A stretch of 64,000 bases of DNA from Curtobacterium sp. MCSS17_015 (GCF_003234265.2 NZ_CP126256.1:2728001-2792000); one strand, 5' to 3'. Counted from the first letter of the stretch, positions 1 to 7,602 are shown. The notes: a model not told the origin generated them from the letters alone. Numbers and translations: made by a program.

Positions 1-105
1 GACGTCGGCGTCGAGCCCGGTCGCGCCCTCCGCCGTGAACACCCGCTCGGCGGCGTCGACGATGCGCGCTCGCTCCTGCGGTCCGTGCTCGGCGGCGGTC
101 CCCAC
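1..105 (-). CDS. TetR-family regulator, N-terminal fragment (cut by window edge)
   Basis: Only the first 35 residues are in the window. The piece GPQERARIVDAAERVF followed by TAEGATGLDADV matches the start of a TetR DNA-binding domain (helix 1 and the turn before the HTH). The chosen start is GTG at 105-103, one base after the stop of the preceding small gene at 107. There is no clear Shine-Dalgarno, so it is probably translated by coupling. It is the last visible gene of a minus-strand run of small overlapping genes and may regulate that run. Ligand and target cannot be read from this fragment. Confidence 0.6.
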   Translation of the reverse strand, partial: MGTAAEHGPQERARIVDAAERVFTAEGATGLDADV

Positions 106-106
106 G

Positions 107-265
107 TCAGATGGTCGTCGCGGTGGGCCGTGCGGTGCCGCCTGCGATCGGCTGCGCGCAGAGGGCCTCGAAGCGTCCGAGCCGTGCCCACACCACACGG
201 TGGTCGGTCGTCAACCCGGTGGTGCTCGCCGTCACCCGGACGGTCGCGGCCTCGGGGCCGGTCAC
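107..265 (-). CDS. Small protein of unknown function, 52 aa
   Basis: I do not recognise a family. Starting at GTG 265-263, the product begins VTGPEAATVRVTASTTG and contains RVVWARLGRFEALCAQP, with natural-looking composition and no long arginine runs. The start overlaps the stop of the preceding 54-aa gene (GTGA), and the TetR gene follows after one base. It has no signal peptide, membrane segment or visible catalytic motif; a single cysteine lies near the centre. The case for a real gene rests on the unbroken chain of overlapping starts and stops in this run. Confidence 0.45.
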   Translation of the reverse strand: MTGPEAATVRVTASTTGLTTDHRVVWARLGRFEALCAQPIAGGTARPTATTI

Positions 266-426
266 GCGGCGGCCAGGAAGAAGTCGGCGTAAGTCGGTTC
301 GGCAGCGGTGCCGAGGCCCAGGCGGCTCATGACGATCCGGTCGATCTCGACGGGCGAGGTCAGGCCGCGTCGGTGCCACTCGAGCGGGTCGGCCCGCAGT
401 TCGTGCATCGCGGTGGGTTCACGCAC
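262..426 (-). CDS. Small protein of unknown function, 54 aa
   Basis: The start is GTG at 426-424, preceded by a strong AGGAGG six bases upstream, which is the best ribosome-binding site in this run. The product reads VREPTAMHELRADPLEWHRR, then GLTSPVEIDRIVMSRLGLG and a C-terminus ending FFLAAA. It is mostly polar and looks helical. The start overlaps the end of the 32-aa gene (stop at 421-419), and its own stop overlaps the next start. The family is not recognised; the strong RBS makes translation likely. Confidence 0.5.
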   Translation of the reverse strand: MREPTAMHELRADPLEWHRRGLTSPVEIDRIVMSRLGLGTAAEPTYADFFLAAA

Positions 427-517
427 GGATGTCCTCCTGCTCGCGGATCAGGGCGGTCATGTCGATCGGCTCGGTGAGGGCGACCGTGTCGTACGGCAGT
501 GGTGCGGCGGCGATCAC
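419..517 (-). CDS. Very small protein, 32 aa, unknown function
   Basis: GTG 517-515 overlaps the stop of the upstream membrane protein (GTGA). The product reads VIAAAPLPYDTVALTEPIDM then TALIREQEDIRA. It is too short to classify. It could be an independent micropeptide, a coupling peptide, or the front of the following gene if a base has been lost; the strong AGGAGG in front of the next start favours separate genes. No signal peptide or membrane helix is evident. Confidence 0.35.
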   Translation of the reverse strand: MIAAAPLPYDTVALTEPIDMTALIREQEDIRA

Positions 518-759
518 GCGGCGACCCCCAAGCTGATGACGGCGATGGTGGAGGAGGTGACGGCGGCGAGCCCGACGACCAGCGCGCTGGCGGCCAGCAG
601 GCGGCGTCGAGCCGTCTCGCGCACCTCGGAGAAGCCGTCCGGCCGGGACGGACGGCGGCCAGCGGTGCGCGCCGGGGTCGTGTCGGGTCCGCCGACGGGC
701 GCGGTGGCGATCGGAGCGGGGGTGATGGTGGTTGCGGTGACGGTGACGGTGGCGGACAT
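514..759 (-). CDS. Small single-pass membrane protein, 81 aa
   Basis: ATG 759-757 has an excellent upstream GGAAGGAGG. Residues 1-30 are rich in Thr, Pro and Ala and residues 31-52 are basic (ARTAGRRPSRPD, then ETARRR). A C-terminal hydrophobic helix spans about residues 53-80 (LLAASALVVGLAAVTSSTIAVISLG). This suggests a C-tail-anchored or single-pass membrane protein. It leads the run of four small genes and the TetR gene. Family not recognised. Confidence 0.6.
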   Translation of the reverse strand: MSATVTVTATTITPAPIATAPVGGPDTTPARTAGRRPSRPDGFSEVRETARRRLLAASALVVGLAAVTSSTIAVISLGVAA

Positions 760-1010
760 TGCGTCGCCTCCTTCCCAGAGGCCTCGGACGGCCTCGACGT
801 GGACCAGGGCGTCCGGCGTCGCCCGGCCCTCGCAGATCGCGGGGAATGTCGGGTGCACGGCGGGATGCGGTGCGTCCTGGTGCACCCGACGCTACGACAG
901 CGGTCCGGGCCGGCACGAACCCCGGAGCCGATCCGCGAATCGCGGACACGGCCGGTCCGCGCATCCCGACCGGGGGCGACTACGTACGCGCGGACCTTCC
1001 GGACGACGAC

Positions 1011-1574
1011 TCAGCGCAACGCCCGCCGGTAGCGCCACCGGACCACGACCTGGGCGGCCACCAGGAGCGGGAACACGAGCGCCCAGCCCCGGGTCGTCGA
1101 GGGACGGGTGAGCGAGCGGAGGGTCAGGGAGACCGTCTCGCCCTCGCGGGTGACGACGAACGCCTCCTCGCCGTCGACCGGGTGGCCCGGCGCCGTCCGG
1201 TAGGCGAACCCGACCCGGTCCTCGGTCCGCACGACCTCGACGACCTCGACGGGTTCGCGGACGACGACGGGCCCGATCCGCAGGCGCACCTCGAGCCGCT
1301 GCCCGACGCGCACCTCGGTCTCGTCAGCGCCCGGCACGGCGAACCCGCTCCGGGTCTTCACGCCCCACCGCAGGACCGCTCGGGAGGCCCGTTCCCAGTC
1401 CGCCTCGCCGCTGCCGACCGCGCTCCGCCGCTCGTACCGGCGGTGGGACGGCGGGGTGGGTCCCCACTCGGCCGCGCCGGGCTCGGTCCTCGACGAGCCC
1501 GGCCCGGATCCGGACGCCGACCCCGGCCCCGACCCCGCGTGCGTCGCGCCTCCACCACCCCTGCCACCACCCAT
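1011..1574 (-). CDS. DUF1990 family protein
   Basis: The 187-aa product has a Gly/Ser/Pro-rich N-terminus (about residues 1-45). The rest matches DUF1990: ERASRAVLRWGVKTRSGF, a conserved VGFAYRTAPGHPVDGEEAF block, then a C-terminal hydrophobic helix followed by RWRYRRALR. The family is small and has no established biochemical role. An AGGA nine bases before ATG 1574 supports this start, although longer readings to 1616 are open. It is divergent from the reductase gene at 1677. The low-complexity N-terminus may be over-extended. Confidence 0.65.
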   Translation of the reverse strand: MGGGRGGGGATHAGSGPGSASGSGPGSSRTEPGAAEWGPTPPSHRRYERRSAVGSGEADWERASRAVLRWGVKTRSGFAVPGADETEVRVGQRLEVRLRIGPVVVREPVEVVEVVRTEDRVGFAYRTAPGHPVDGEEAFVVTREGETVSLTLRSLTRPSTTRGWALVFPLLVAAQVVVRWRYRRALR

Positions 1575-1676
1575 GCCGCCATCCTGCCGGGCCCACCCCT
1601 CCTGCCCGCCGCGCACCGCCCGAGCGGCCCCGCTCCGCCACCCAGGTGGTCAGGCCGCCGGCGTACCGTCGGGCGC

Positions 1677-2318
1677 ATGAGCAACGTCATCATCCTCGGC
1701 GGTCACGGCCGCGTCGCCCTCCTCACCGCGCAGCTCCTCACCGCGCGCGGCGACACCGTCTCGTCGGTCGTCCGGAAGGCCGAGCAGCAGGACGACGTCC
1801 GCGCCACCGGTGCGGAGCCCGTCGTCGCCGACATCGAGCAGCTCGACATCGCGGGTCTCACCGACCTGTTCCGCGGGCACGACGCCGTCGTCTGGTCGGC
1901 CGGTGCGGGTGGCGGGTCCGCCGAGCGCACCTGGGCCGTCGACCGCGACGCCGCCATCCGGACCATGCACGCCGCACTGGAGGCCGACGTGCACCGCTAC
2001 GTGCTCGTCTCCTGGTCCGACGCGGGCCTCGGCCACGGCGTGCCCGAGGACGACGACTTCTTCGCCTACGCCGAGGCGAAGACCGTCGCCGACGCCGTCC
2101 TCCGCGACTCCGCGCTCGACTGGACCGTCGTCGCGCCGAGCACCCTGACGGACGACGAGCCGACCGGGTCGGTCGAGGCGGCCGACCCGTCCTCGAGCAT
2201 CGCCCGTGGGGACGTCGCCGCCCTGGTCGCCGCCGCGCTGCACGACGACGCCTCGATCGGCAGGACCTTCCGCGTCAACACCGGGTCGACGCCGATCGAG
2301 CAGTTCGTCCGCGACTGA
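1677..2318 (+). CDS. NAD(P)-binding (NmrA/SDR-like) reductase
   Basis: The 213-aa product opens MSNVIILGGHGRVALLTAQL. The GGHGRV turn at residues 8-13 is a dinucleotide-binding Rossmann motif. Later parts (VVADIEQLDI, HRYVLVSW, YAEAKTVAD, LDWTVVAPSTL) follow the atypical short SDR / NAD(P)H-binding pattern of the YhfK/NmrA type. These proteins are soluble, and the substrate cannot be inferred. It stands alone and is closed by the long hairpin at 2368-2422, which it shares with the convergent TetR gene. Confidence 0.75.
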   Translation: MSNVIILGGHGRVALLTAQLLTARGDTVSSVVRKAEQQDDVRATGAEPVVADIEQLDIAGLTDLFRGHDAVVWSAGAGGGSAERTWAVDRDAAIRTMHAALEADVHRYVLVSWSDAGLGHGVPEDDDFFAYAEAKTVADAVLRDSALDWTVVAPSTLTDDEPTGSVEAADPSSSIARGDVAALVAAALHDDASIGRTFRVNTGSTPIEQFVRD

Positions 2319-2367
2319 GCCTTGTCGGGGGGGTCCGGCCCCCGCTGTGCGGCGGACCACCGGTACC

Positions 2368-2422
2368 GACACCAGGCCCGGACCGGGTGAGCAGACCGCT
2401 CACCCGGTCCGGGCCTGGTGTC
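2368..2422. terminator. 25-bp perfect hairpin, bidirectional terminator
   Basis: Inverted repeat of 25 bp per arm (2368-2392 and 2398-2422) around the loop AGACC, lying between two convergent genes. There is no T-run on either strand, as is common in high-GC actinobacteria. The core GTGAGC-AGACC-GCTCAC recurs in the hairpin at 7477-7533. Confidence 0.8.
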
Positions 2423-2428
2423 GTCTCG

Positions 2429-2989
2429 TCAGCCGTCCCGGAGGAGCGCCGCGGCGACCGCGCGCGCGGTCGTGGTGTCGCCGCCGCCGCCACGGAGGCG
2501 CATCGCGAGCGATCCGGACACGACCAGGAGCAACTGGTCGGCGAGGACGTCGGCGCGGTCACCGACGAAGGGCACCGCCCGGTCCCGCAGACGGTCGCGC
2601 AGCGTCGTCGTCTCACCGTGCAGGACCGCGGCGATCTCGGCCGGAGCATCGGCGTACTCGGACGCGGTGCCGAGGAACGCGCACCACCGTGACCCGGTCG
2701 GCGTCGAGCGGAACACGTCCAGCGCGTCGAACACCGCGAACAGCCGGCCTCGGTCGTCGTCCGCCCGCGCGACGGCGTCGTCCCAGACCCGGATCCACTC
2801 GTCGTGTCGACGCTGCAGCGCTGCGGCGACGAGCGCCTCCTTGCTGGCGTAGCCGCGGTAGAGCGTCGCGGCGGAGACCCCGGCACGGTCGAGGACGGCA
2901 TCGATCGGGGTGGCGGCGATGCCCCGCGTGAAGAAGAGCTCCTCGGCGGCGTCGAGGAGCTTCCGCTCCGTGCCTGGACGCATCGTCAT
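2429..2989 (-). CDS. TetR/AcrR-family repressor of the adjacent MFS gene
   Basis: The 186-aa product has an N-terminal TetR domain: ERKLLDAAEELFFTRGIAAT, then PIDAVLDRAGVSAATLYRGY and ASKEALVAA (residues 7-56). The remainder is a helical ligand-binding domain. The start codon (2989) lies only 14 bp from that of the divergent MFS gene (3004), the classic arrangement of a drug-responsive repressor and its pump. The imperfect palindrome GAAACGACCGTTTTC at 3015-3029 is a candidate operator for both genes. The inducer is unknown. Confidence 0.85.
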   Translation of the reverse strand: MTMRPGTERKLLDAAEELFFTRGIAATPIDAVLDRAGVSAATLYRGYASKEALVAAALQRRHDEWIRVWDDAVARADDDRGRLFAVFDALDVFRSTPTGSRWCAFLGTASEYADAPAEIAAVLHGETTTLRDRLRDRAVPFVGDRADVLADQLLLVVSGSLAMRLRGGGGDTTTARAVAAALLRDG

Positions 2990-3003
2990 GGCAGCACCCT
3001 AGA

Positions 3004-4299
3004 GTGTGGAAAGTGAAACGACCGTTTTCGTTCTTGGTACATCCGGCCGCACTCGTCGGCAGCGGTACGGCGCTCATCGCCGCGACCTACGGGCTGGTCC
3101 GGCTGGCGTACGGGCTGTTCCTGCCGGACGTCCAGCAGTCCCTGTCCCTCGCTGACGGCCCGGCGGGGTGGATCGCGTCGGGATCGTCGCTCGTGTACTG
3201 CCTCGGTGCGCTCGTCGGGTTCGTGCTCGCGCCGGCCCGACCTCGCGCGACCGTGGTGCTCGCGACCCTGACCGCCGGGTGCGGCGTCGGCGTGACGGCG
3301 GTCAGCACGGGACCCGTCGTCTTCGGCGTCAGCGCGGTCCTCGCCTCCGCCGGGGCGGGGCTCGCCTCCCCCGCGCTCGTGCGGCTCCTCCAGCGGGACC
3401 TGCCCGCCGATCGTGTGGACCAGGCACAGGCCGTGGTGAACTCCGGCACGGGACCGGGGCTGGTCGCCGCGGGCCTGGTCGCCCTCGTGCTCCTGCCCGA
3501 CTGGCGGACCGCGTGGACTGCGGCGGCGGTCGTCACCCTCCTGGCCGGCGCGGCGGTGCTCGTCACGGACGGGCGTCCGCGCCACCGGCACGGTGCGACG
3601 GTCGAGCCGTCGCGGCCCGTCGGCCTGCCACCGCGGACCTGGTTCGTCGCCCACCGCCGCCTCGTGGTCGTCGCGCTGCTGCTCGGCGCGGGGTCGGCCG
3701 CGGTGTGGACGTACGGGCGGTCGCTGCTCGTGGATGCGGGCACCTCCGCCACCGTCTCGATCCTGGCGTGGATCGCCGTGGGTGCCGGGGGCGCGGCGGT
3801 CGCCCTGACCGCCCGGCGCCTCGGCGAACTGCGGGCCCGAAGCGCGTGGACCGTCACGTGCGCGGCGGTCGCCATCGCCACGCTCGGTCTCGGCCTGGCG
3901 CCGTCGATGCCCCCGACGGCACTGGTCGTCGTCGCCCTCGTCTGCTGCGCGCTGTTCGGCTGGGGTTACACCGCGGCGACGGGCGCCCTGATCGCCTGGA
4001 CGACGGAACTGGACGCACAGCGGGCGGCGGCCGGGACGTCCGTGCTCTTCGTCGTGCTCGTGCTCGGCCAGGCACTCGGCGCGGGTCTGGCGGGGTCGGC
4101 GGTCCGCGCGGCCGGGACCGGGCCGGTGTTCCTCGTCGCCGCGGTGGTCGTGGGGCTCGGGGCGCTGCTGACCCTCAGGACCCCTGCAGGTCCTGCAGGT
4201 CGGAGTACTCGTCGAGGTCCGGCACGTCGGTCATCTCCTGGTTCCACGCGGGCCGGGCTGGCTCGAGACGCAGGGTCTCCCGCTCCAGGTACGCGATGA
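3004..4299 (+). CDS. MFS transporter
   Basis: About twelve hydrophobic segments typical of the major facilitator superfamily run from ALVGSGTALIAATYGLVRLA through FLVAAVVVGLGALLTL. It is probably a single-component exporter controlled by the divergent TetR. Start is uncertain: GTG 3004 has no Shine-Dalgarno and lies over the presumed operator, and GTG 3013 or TTG 3034 are alternatives. The last ~40 residues (from RTPAGPAGRS) are polar, Arg/Ser-rich and antisense to the gene at 4175-4531. The reading frame may therefore have lost its original stop near 4190. Confidence 0.8.
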   Translation: MWKVKRPFSFLVHPAALVGSGTALIAATYGLVRLAYGLFLPDVQQSLSLADGPAGWIASGSSLVYCLGALVGFVLAPARPRATVVLATLTAGCGVGVTAVSTGPVVFGVSAVLASAGAGLASPALVRLLQRDLPADRVDQAQAVVNSGTGPGLVAAGLVALVLLPDWRTAWTAAAVVTLLAGAAVLVTDGRPRHRHGATVEPSRPVGLPPRTWFVAHRRLVVVALLLGAGSAAVWTYGRSLLVDAGTSATVSILAWIAVGAGGAAVALTARRLGELRARSAWTVTCAAVAIATLGLGLAPSMPPTALVVVALVCCALFGWGYTAATGALIAWTTELDAQRAAAGTSVLFVVLVLGQALGAGLAGSAVRAAGTGPVFLVAAVVVGLGALLTLRTPAGPAGRSTRRGPARRSSPGSTRAGLARDAGSPAPGTR

Positions 4300-4531
4300 C
4301 GTCCTCGTCGAACGGCTCGTCCGGGCTGTCGGGTACGGGCGTCGAGTAGATCTCGCTCGCCGGCCCGATGAGCAGGTGCGCGTAGGCTCTGCTCCCACCC
4401 TCCGTGACCACCGGGATCTGGACGACGTCGGACCGGTTCGCGACGGCGAGGGCACGGGCGTACCGGAGGAGGGCCTTGCAGGTGCGGTCCCCGGTCAGGA
4501 CGTAGCTGTTCACGTAGTGGATGCGGCGCAT
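4175..4531 (-). CDS. Conserved small protein, paralogue of the gene at 23833-24192
   Basis: The 118-aa product begins MRRIHYVNSYVLTGDRTCKA and contains LLRYARALA, VVQIPVVTEGGS and HLLIGPASEI. The same framework (IHY, LT.D, YA.AL, V..P.V, LIGP.SE) occurs in the 119-aa protein at 23833-24192, so the two are paralogues of a family I cannot name. No signal peptide or membrane helix is seen; the C-terminus is acidic. Its 3' end overlaps the MFS gene by 125 bp on the opposite strand. The neighbouring DUF7882 gene is divergent and may be functionally linked. Confidence 0.7.
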   Translation of the reverse strand: MRRIHYVNSYVLTGDRTCKALLRYARALAVANRSDVVQIPVVTEGGSRAYAHLLIGPASEIYSTPVPDSPDEPFDEDVIAYLERETLRLEPARPAWNQEMTDVPDLDEYSDLQDLQGS

Positions 4532-4612
4532 GTCGGCCAGGTTGTCCGGTGCCTCCTGGGGGACGCCTAGGCTTCAGCCGAAGCCGGACAGTCGGCGCGG
4601 AAGGACACCACC

Positions 4613-4927
4613 ATGGGCAAACTCGTCTACGACTCGACGTTCACCGCGGAGTTCGACGACCGCCTGCTCACCCACCTGCAGATCGTGATCGGCATGAAGC
4701 TGCGCCGGGGCGAGTCGTTCATGTTCTCGTGGAAGGACGACGTCGAGCTCGGTGACGGACGGACCGCGATCTGGCTCGACCGCTCGATGCCCCTCGTCTT
4801 CCGGTACTCCGGCAGCCGCGTGCCTGCTGTGAACCGCGCCTGGGTCGAAGCGCTCGGTCTGACCGCCGGGTCGTCCGCGGGCCTCCGCATCGTCCCCGAA
4901 CCGACCGACACCGGAGAGACCCTGTGA
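4613..4927 (+). CDS. DUF7882 family protein (often mislabelled ATP-dependent DNA ligase)
   Basis: The 104-aa product reads MGKLVYDSTFTAEFDDRLLT, then HLQIVIGMKLRRGESFMFSW, DGRTAIWLD and VNRAWVEALGLTA. This is the pattern of a small family abundant in Microbacteriaceae, now called DUF7882. In databases such proteins are often wrongly labelled DNA ligase, but no ligase motif (KxDG) is present. It is soluble and its function is unknown. Its end overlaps the next gene (GTGA), so the two form a coupled pair. Confidence 0.8.
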   Translation: MGKLVYDSTFTAEFDDRLLTHLQIVIGMKLRRGESFMFSWKDDVELGDGRTAIWLDRSMPLVFRYSGSRVPAVNRAWVEALGLTAGSSAGLRIVPEPTDTGETL

Positions 4928-5223
4928 AGCGCACCATCGTCACGTACGGCGGCACCCAGTACACGATCGCCAACGAAGACACCGAGACCGTGCGAGCACG
5001 CATCGACGAGGGCCTCCGGTCACAGCCGTTCATGTGGCTGCAGGTGAACTACGGGGACGGCCGAGCGACGCCCGCCCTGCTCCTCGTCTCGCCGGCGACC
5101 CCTGTGGCGATCGTCACCGAGCGGGACGTCGACGAGCAGGACGAGGACTCATCCGTCGCCCGGTACCTCCTGCCGGACCAGCAGCGTCCCGCGTCGGTCG
5201 AGCTCGGCCCCGCCGACTCCTGA
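4924..5223 (+). CDS. Small protein coupled to DUF7882, 99 aa
   Basis: GTG 4924 overlaps the stop of the DUF7882 gene. The product starts VKRTIVTYGGTQYTIANEDT and has a QVNYGDGR..PALLLVSPATPVAIV core resembling the LIGP.SE region of the 4175-4531 protein, then an acidic tail. No catalytic motif, signal or membrane helix is seen. The resemblance to its divergent neighbour suggests that this cluster holds related small proteins. Function is unknown. Confidence 0.65.
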   Translation: MKRTIVTYGGTQYTIANEDTETVRARIDEGLRSQPFMWLQVNYGDGRATPALLLVSPATPVAIVTERDVDEQDEDSSVARYLLPDQQRPASVELGPADS

Positions 5224-5238
5224 CGCCGGGTCGTCCGG

Positions 5239-5811
5239 TCAGGACGCCTGGCCGCCGAGCAGGGCCCGGAGCGCCTCCTCGAGCGGCACGGCGACCGCCT
5301 CCACGTCGGCCGACGCCAGGGGTTCGACCCGCGTCGACGTCCGCATCATCGTCATGCCGAGCACGACGGACAGGGCGATCTCGGCACGGACGAGCAGGTC
5401 GTCGTCGACCAGCGTGGTGCGGCCGGCACGGACCGCTCCCGCAAGGCGCTCGGCGTAGCCGCGGAGGGTCTCCCGACGGATCGCGTCGACGGCCTCGTCC
5501 CCGGAGCTCCGGAGCAGCAGCAGCAGCTGCATCGAGTCCTCGTCCGTCGGCGAGCGGATGATGTGGCGGATGAGACCGCCGACCGCACGGTCGAGATCCG
5601 GAGCGCCGAGGTCACGGTCGGGCACGGCTCGGTCGAGACACGCACGGAACAACCCCACCTTCGACACGAAGTACCGGTTGATGAGGGCCACGTTGACCCC
5701 CGCGTCGGCGGCGATGTCCCGGACGGTCGTCGCACGGTAGCCGTCGAAGGCGAAGCGCCGACGAGCCGCCTGCACGAGCGCCAGGCGGGTGGCGGCGGCG
5801 TCCTTGCTCAT
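5239..5811 (-). CDS. TetR-family repressor of the adjacent DHA2 exporter
   Basis: The 190-aa product carries a clear TetR N-terminus: TRLALVQAARRRFAFDGYRA, TTVRDIAADAGVNVALINRY, FVSKVGLFRACL (residues 8-58). The C-terminal helical domain contains LSVVLGMTMMRTS. It is divergent from the DHA2 exporter at 5949 across a 137-bp gap holding a promoter and the near-palindrome GTAAGCAC/GTGTTGAC (5841-5856). It therefore probably represses the pump and itself. The inducer is unknown. Confidence 0.85.
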   Translation of the reverse strand: MSKDAAATRLALVQAARRRFAFDGYRATTVRDIAADAGVNVALINRYFVSKVGLFRACLDRAVPDRDLGAPDLDRAVGGLIRHIIRSPTDEDSMQLLLLLRSSGDEAVDAIRRETLRGYAERLAGAVRAGRTTLVDDDLLVRAEIALSVVLGMTMMRTSTRVEPLASADVEAVAVPLEEALRALLGGQAS

Positions 5812-5840
5812 GTGCCGAGGGTAGCGCGCCGCGCCCTCGT

Positions 5841-5879
5841 GTAAGCACGTGTTGACATCGTGCCGGAACTGCGTACCCT
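5841..5879 (+). promoter_or_regulatory. Promoter and probable TetR operator for the DHA2 exporter
   Basis: A consensus -35 TTGACA at 5852-5857 and TACCCT at 5874-5879 are separated by 16 bp. The -35 lies inside GTAAGCAC-GTGTTGAC (5841-5856), whose half-sites match at six of eight positions when one is reversed. A second copy of the TTGAC-TTCG-type sequence lies near 5897. Binding of TetR here would block RNA polymerase. Confidence 0.55.
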
Positions 5880-5948
5880 CGTCGAGTCAGCAGTTGTTGA
5901 CTTCGACAGCGTCGTCGGCCCGACACCATCACGACCGGACGGAGCACG

Positions 5949-7427
5949 ATGTCCACCGCCACCGAGAGCCCACGAACGGGCTCCACGCCGACCACCGCAC
6001 GCGAGCGCCGCCCGAACAGCACGGCGATCATCGTGTACCTGTCCCTCGGCGGCCTGTCGTTCGCCGTGCTGCAGTCCCTCGTCGCCCCGGCCCTCTCCAC
6101 CATCGGCCAGGACCTCGGCGCCTCGACCAGCGCCGCCAGCTGGGTCCTCACCGCGTACCTGCTCTCTGCGTCCGTGCTCACGCCGATCCTCGGTCGCCTG
6201 GGCGACATGGTCGGCAAGCGCAAGGTGCTCATCTGGGTCCTCACGATCCTCCTGGCCGGCGCGGTCCTCGCAGCGCTCGCCCCGAACCTCGGCGTCCTCA
6301 TCGTCGCCCGCGCCCTGCAGGGCGCCGCCGGCGCGGTGATGCCACTGTCCATCGGCATCGTCCGTGACGAGCTGCCGAAGGAGAAGGTGAGCGTCACGAT
6401 CGGCCTGCTCTCCGCGATCTTCGGCATCGGCGCCGGTGTCGGCATCGTCGCCGCCGGTCCGATCGTCGAGCACCTGTCCTGGCACTGGCTGTTCTGGCTG
6501 CCCGCCGTCCTCGTGGTGATCGCCCTGCTCGGGGCCGTCTTCGGCATGCCGGAGTCCCCCGTCCGGAAGCCCGGCCGCCTCGACGTGGCCGGCACCGCCG
6601 TCCTCGCCGTCTCGCTCGTCGCGATCCTGCTCGCCGTCAGCGAGGGACAGACGTGGGGCTGGGGCGACGTGAAGACCGTCGGTCTGCTGGTCCTCGGCGC
6701 GGTCGCGCTCGTGGTCTTCGTGTTCGTCGAGCTCCGCGTGGCCGAGCCGCTCATCGACGTGCGCCTGTTCGCCGTCCGCGGGGTCTGGACCGCCCACGTC
6801 GTCGCCCTCGTCTTCGGGTTCGCGATGTTCGGCACGTTCGTCCTCGTCCCGACGCTCCTCCAGCTCCCGACCGCGCTCGGCTACGGGTTCGGCAAGGACG
6901 TCACCGAGGCCGGGCTCTTCCTCCTGCCGACCGTGGTCATGATGGTCATCGCCGGACCGATCGCGGGCATCCTGGTCCGCCGGGTCGGCCCGAAGCCGCC
7001 GATGCTCCTCGGCGGGATCGCCATCGTCGCCGCCTTCGCGATCCCCGCCGTCTCGCACGCCGACATCGCCGAGGTCGTCGTCTCCGGCGTCCTCACCGGC
7101 ATCGGGATCGGCCTCGCCCTCGCGGCCTGCTCGAACGCCATCATCGAGAGCGTGCCCGCAAACCAGACCGGCGAGGCGATCAGCGCCAACACCGTCGTCC
7201 GGACGATCGGGTCGAGCGTCGGCACCGCCGTCATCGCGGCGCTCATCACCTCGCACAGCACCCCGCAGGGTCTGCCCACCGACGACGCCTTCACGATCGG
7301 CTTCTGGGCCTGCGCGGGCGTCGCGGTCCTCGCGGTCCTCGGCGCTCTCGCCGCACCGTCGATGCGCGCACGCCGGGCGGCCGCCGTCGCGTCGGGCGTC
7401 ACGGACTTCGACGAGGTCACGCGCTGA
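5949..7427 (+). CDS. MFS exporter, DHA2 family (14 TM, EmrB/QacA type)
   Basis: The 492-aa product has about 14 transmembrane segments. Diagnostic parts are the motif A-like GRLGDMVGKRKVL loop after TM2 (about residues 82-94), the RALQGAAGAVMPL segment in TM4 and the antiporter motif C region GIGAGVGIVAAGPIVEHLSW in TM5. It is a proton-coupled drug exporter in the cytoplasmic membrane. ATG 5949 is preceded by CGGAG. It is divergent from its TetR gene and closed by the hairpin at 7477-7533. Substrates cannot be predicted. Confidence 0.9.
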   Translation: MSTATESPRTGSTPTTARERRPNSTAIIVYLSLGGLSFAVLQSLVAPALSTIGQDLGASTSAASWVLTAYLLSASVLTPILGRLGDMVGKRKVLIWVLTILLAGAVLAALAPNLGVLIVARALQGAAGAVMPLSIGIVRDELPKEKVSVTIGLLSAIFGIGAGVGIVAAGPIVEHLSWHWLFWLPAVLVVIALLGAVFGMPESPVRKPGRLDVAGTAVLAVSLVAILLAVSEGQTWGWGDVKTVGLLVLGAVALVVFVFVELRVAEPLIDVRLFAVRGVWTAHVVALVFGFAMFGTFVLVPTLLQLPTALGYGFGKDVTEAGLFLLPTVVMMVIAGPIAGILVRRVGPKPPMLLGGIAIVAAFAIPAVSHADIAEVVVSGVLTGIGIGLALAACSNAIIESVPANQTGEAISANTVVRTIGSSVGTAVIAALITSHSTPQGLPTDDAFTIGFWACAGVAVLAVLGALAAPSMRARRAAAVASGVTDFDEVTR

Positions 7428-7476
7428 CGCGTCGAGCGGCAGTCGTCGGCGGGACGCCGCGCAACACGCGAGCACC

Positions 7477-7533
7477 GGACGGGAGGCCCGGACCAGGTGA
7501 GCAGACCGCTCACGTGGTCCGGGCCTCCCGTCC
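7477..7533. terminator. 26-bp hairpin, bidirectional terminator
   Basis: Arms 7477-7502 and 7508-7533, one mismatch, loop AGACC, between convergent genes. The central 30 or so bases are nearly the same as in the hairpin at 2368-2422, but the outer arm is GGACGGGAGGC, the sequence shared with several later hairpins. Confidence 0.8.
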
Positions 7534-7602
7534 GTCACGGCACCGTGCGAGGGGGCGTCGGCTGCTCACGAGTGGTGCGGGCCACTGCCGGACCGACCGC
7601 GG

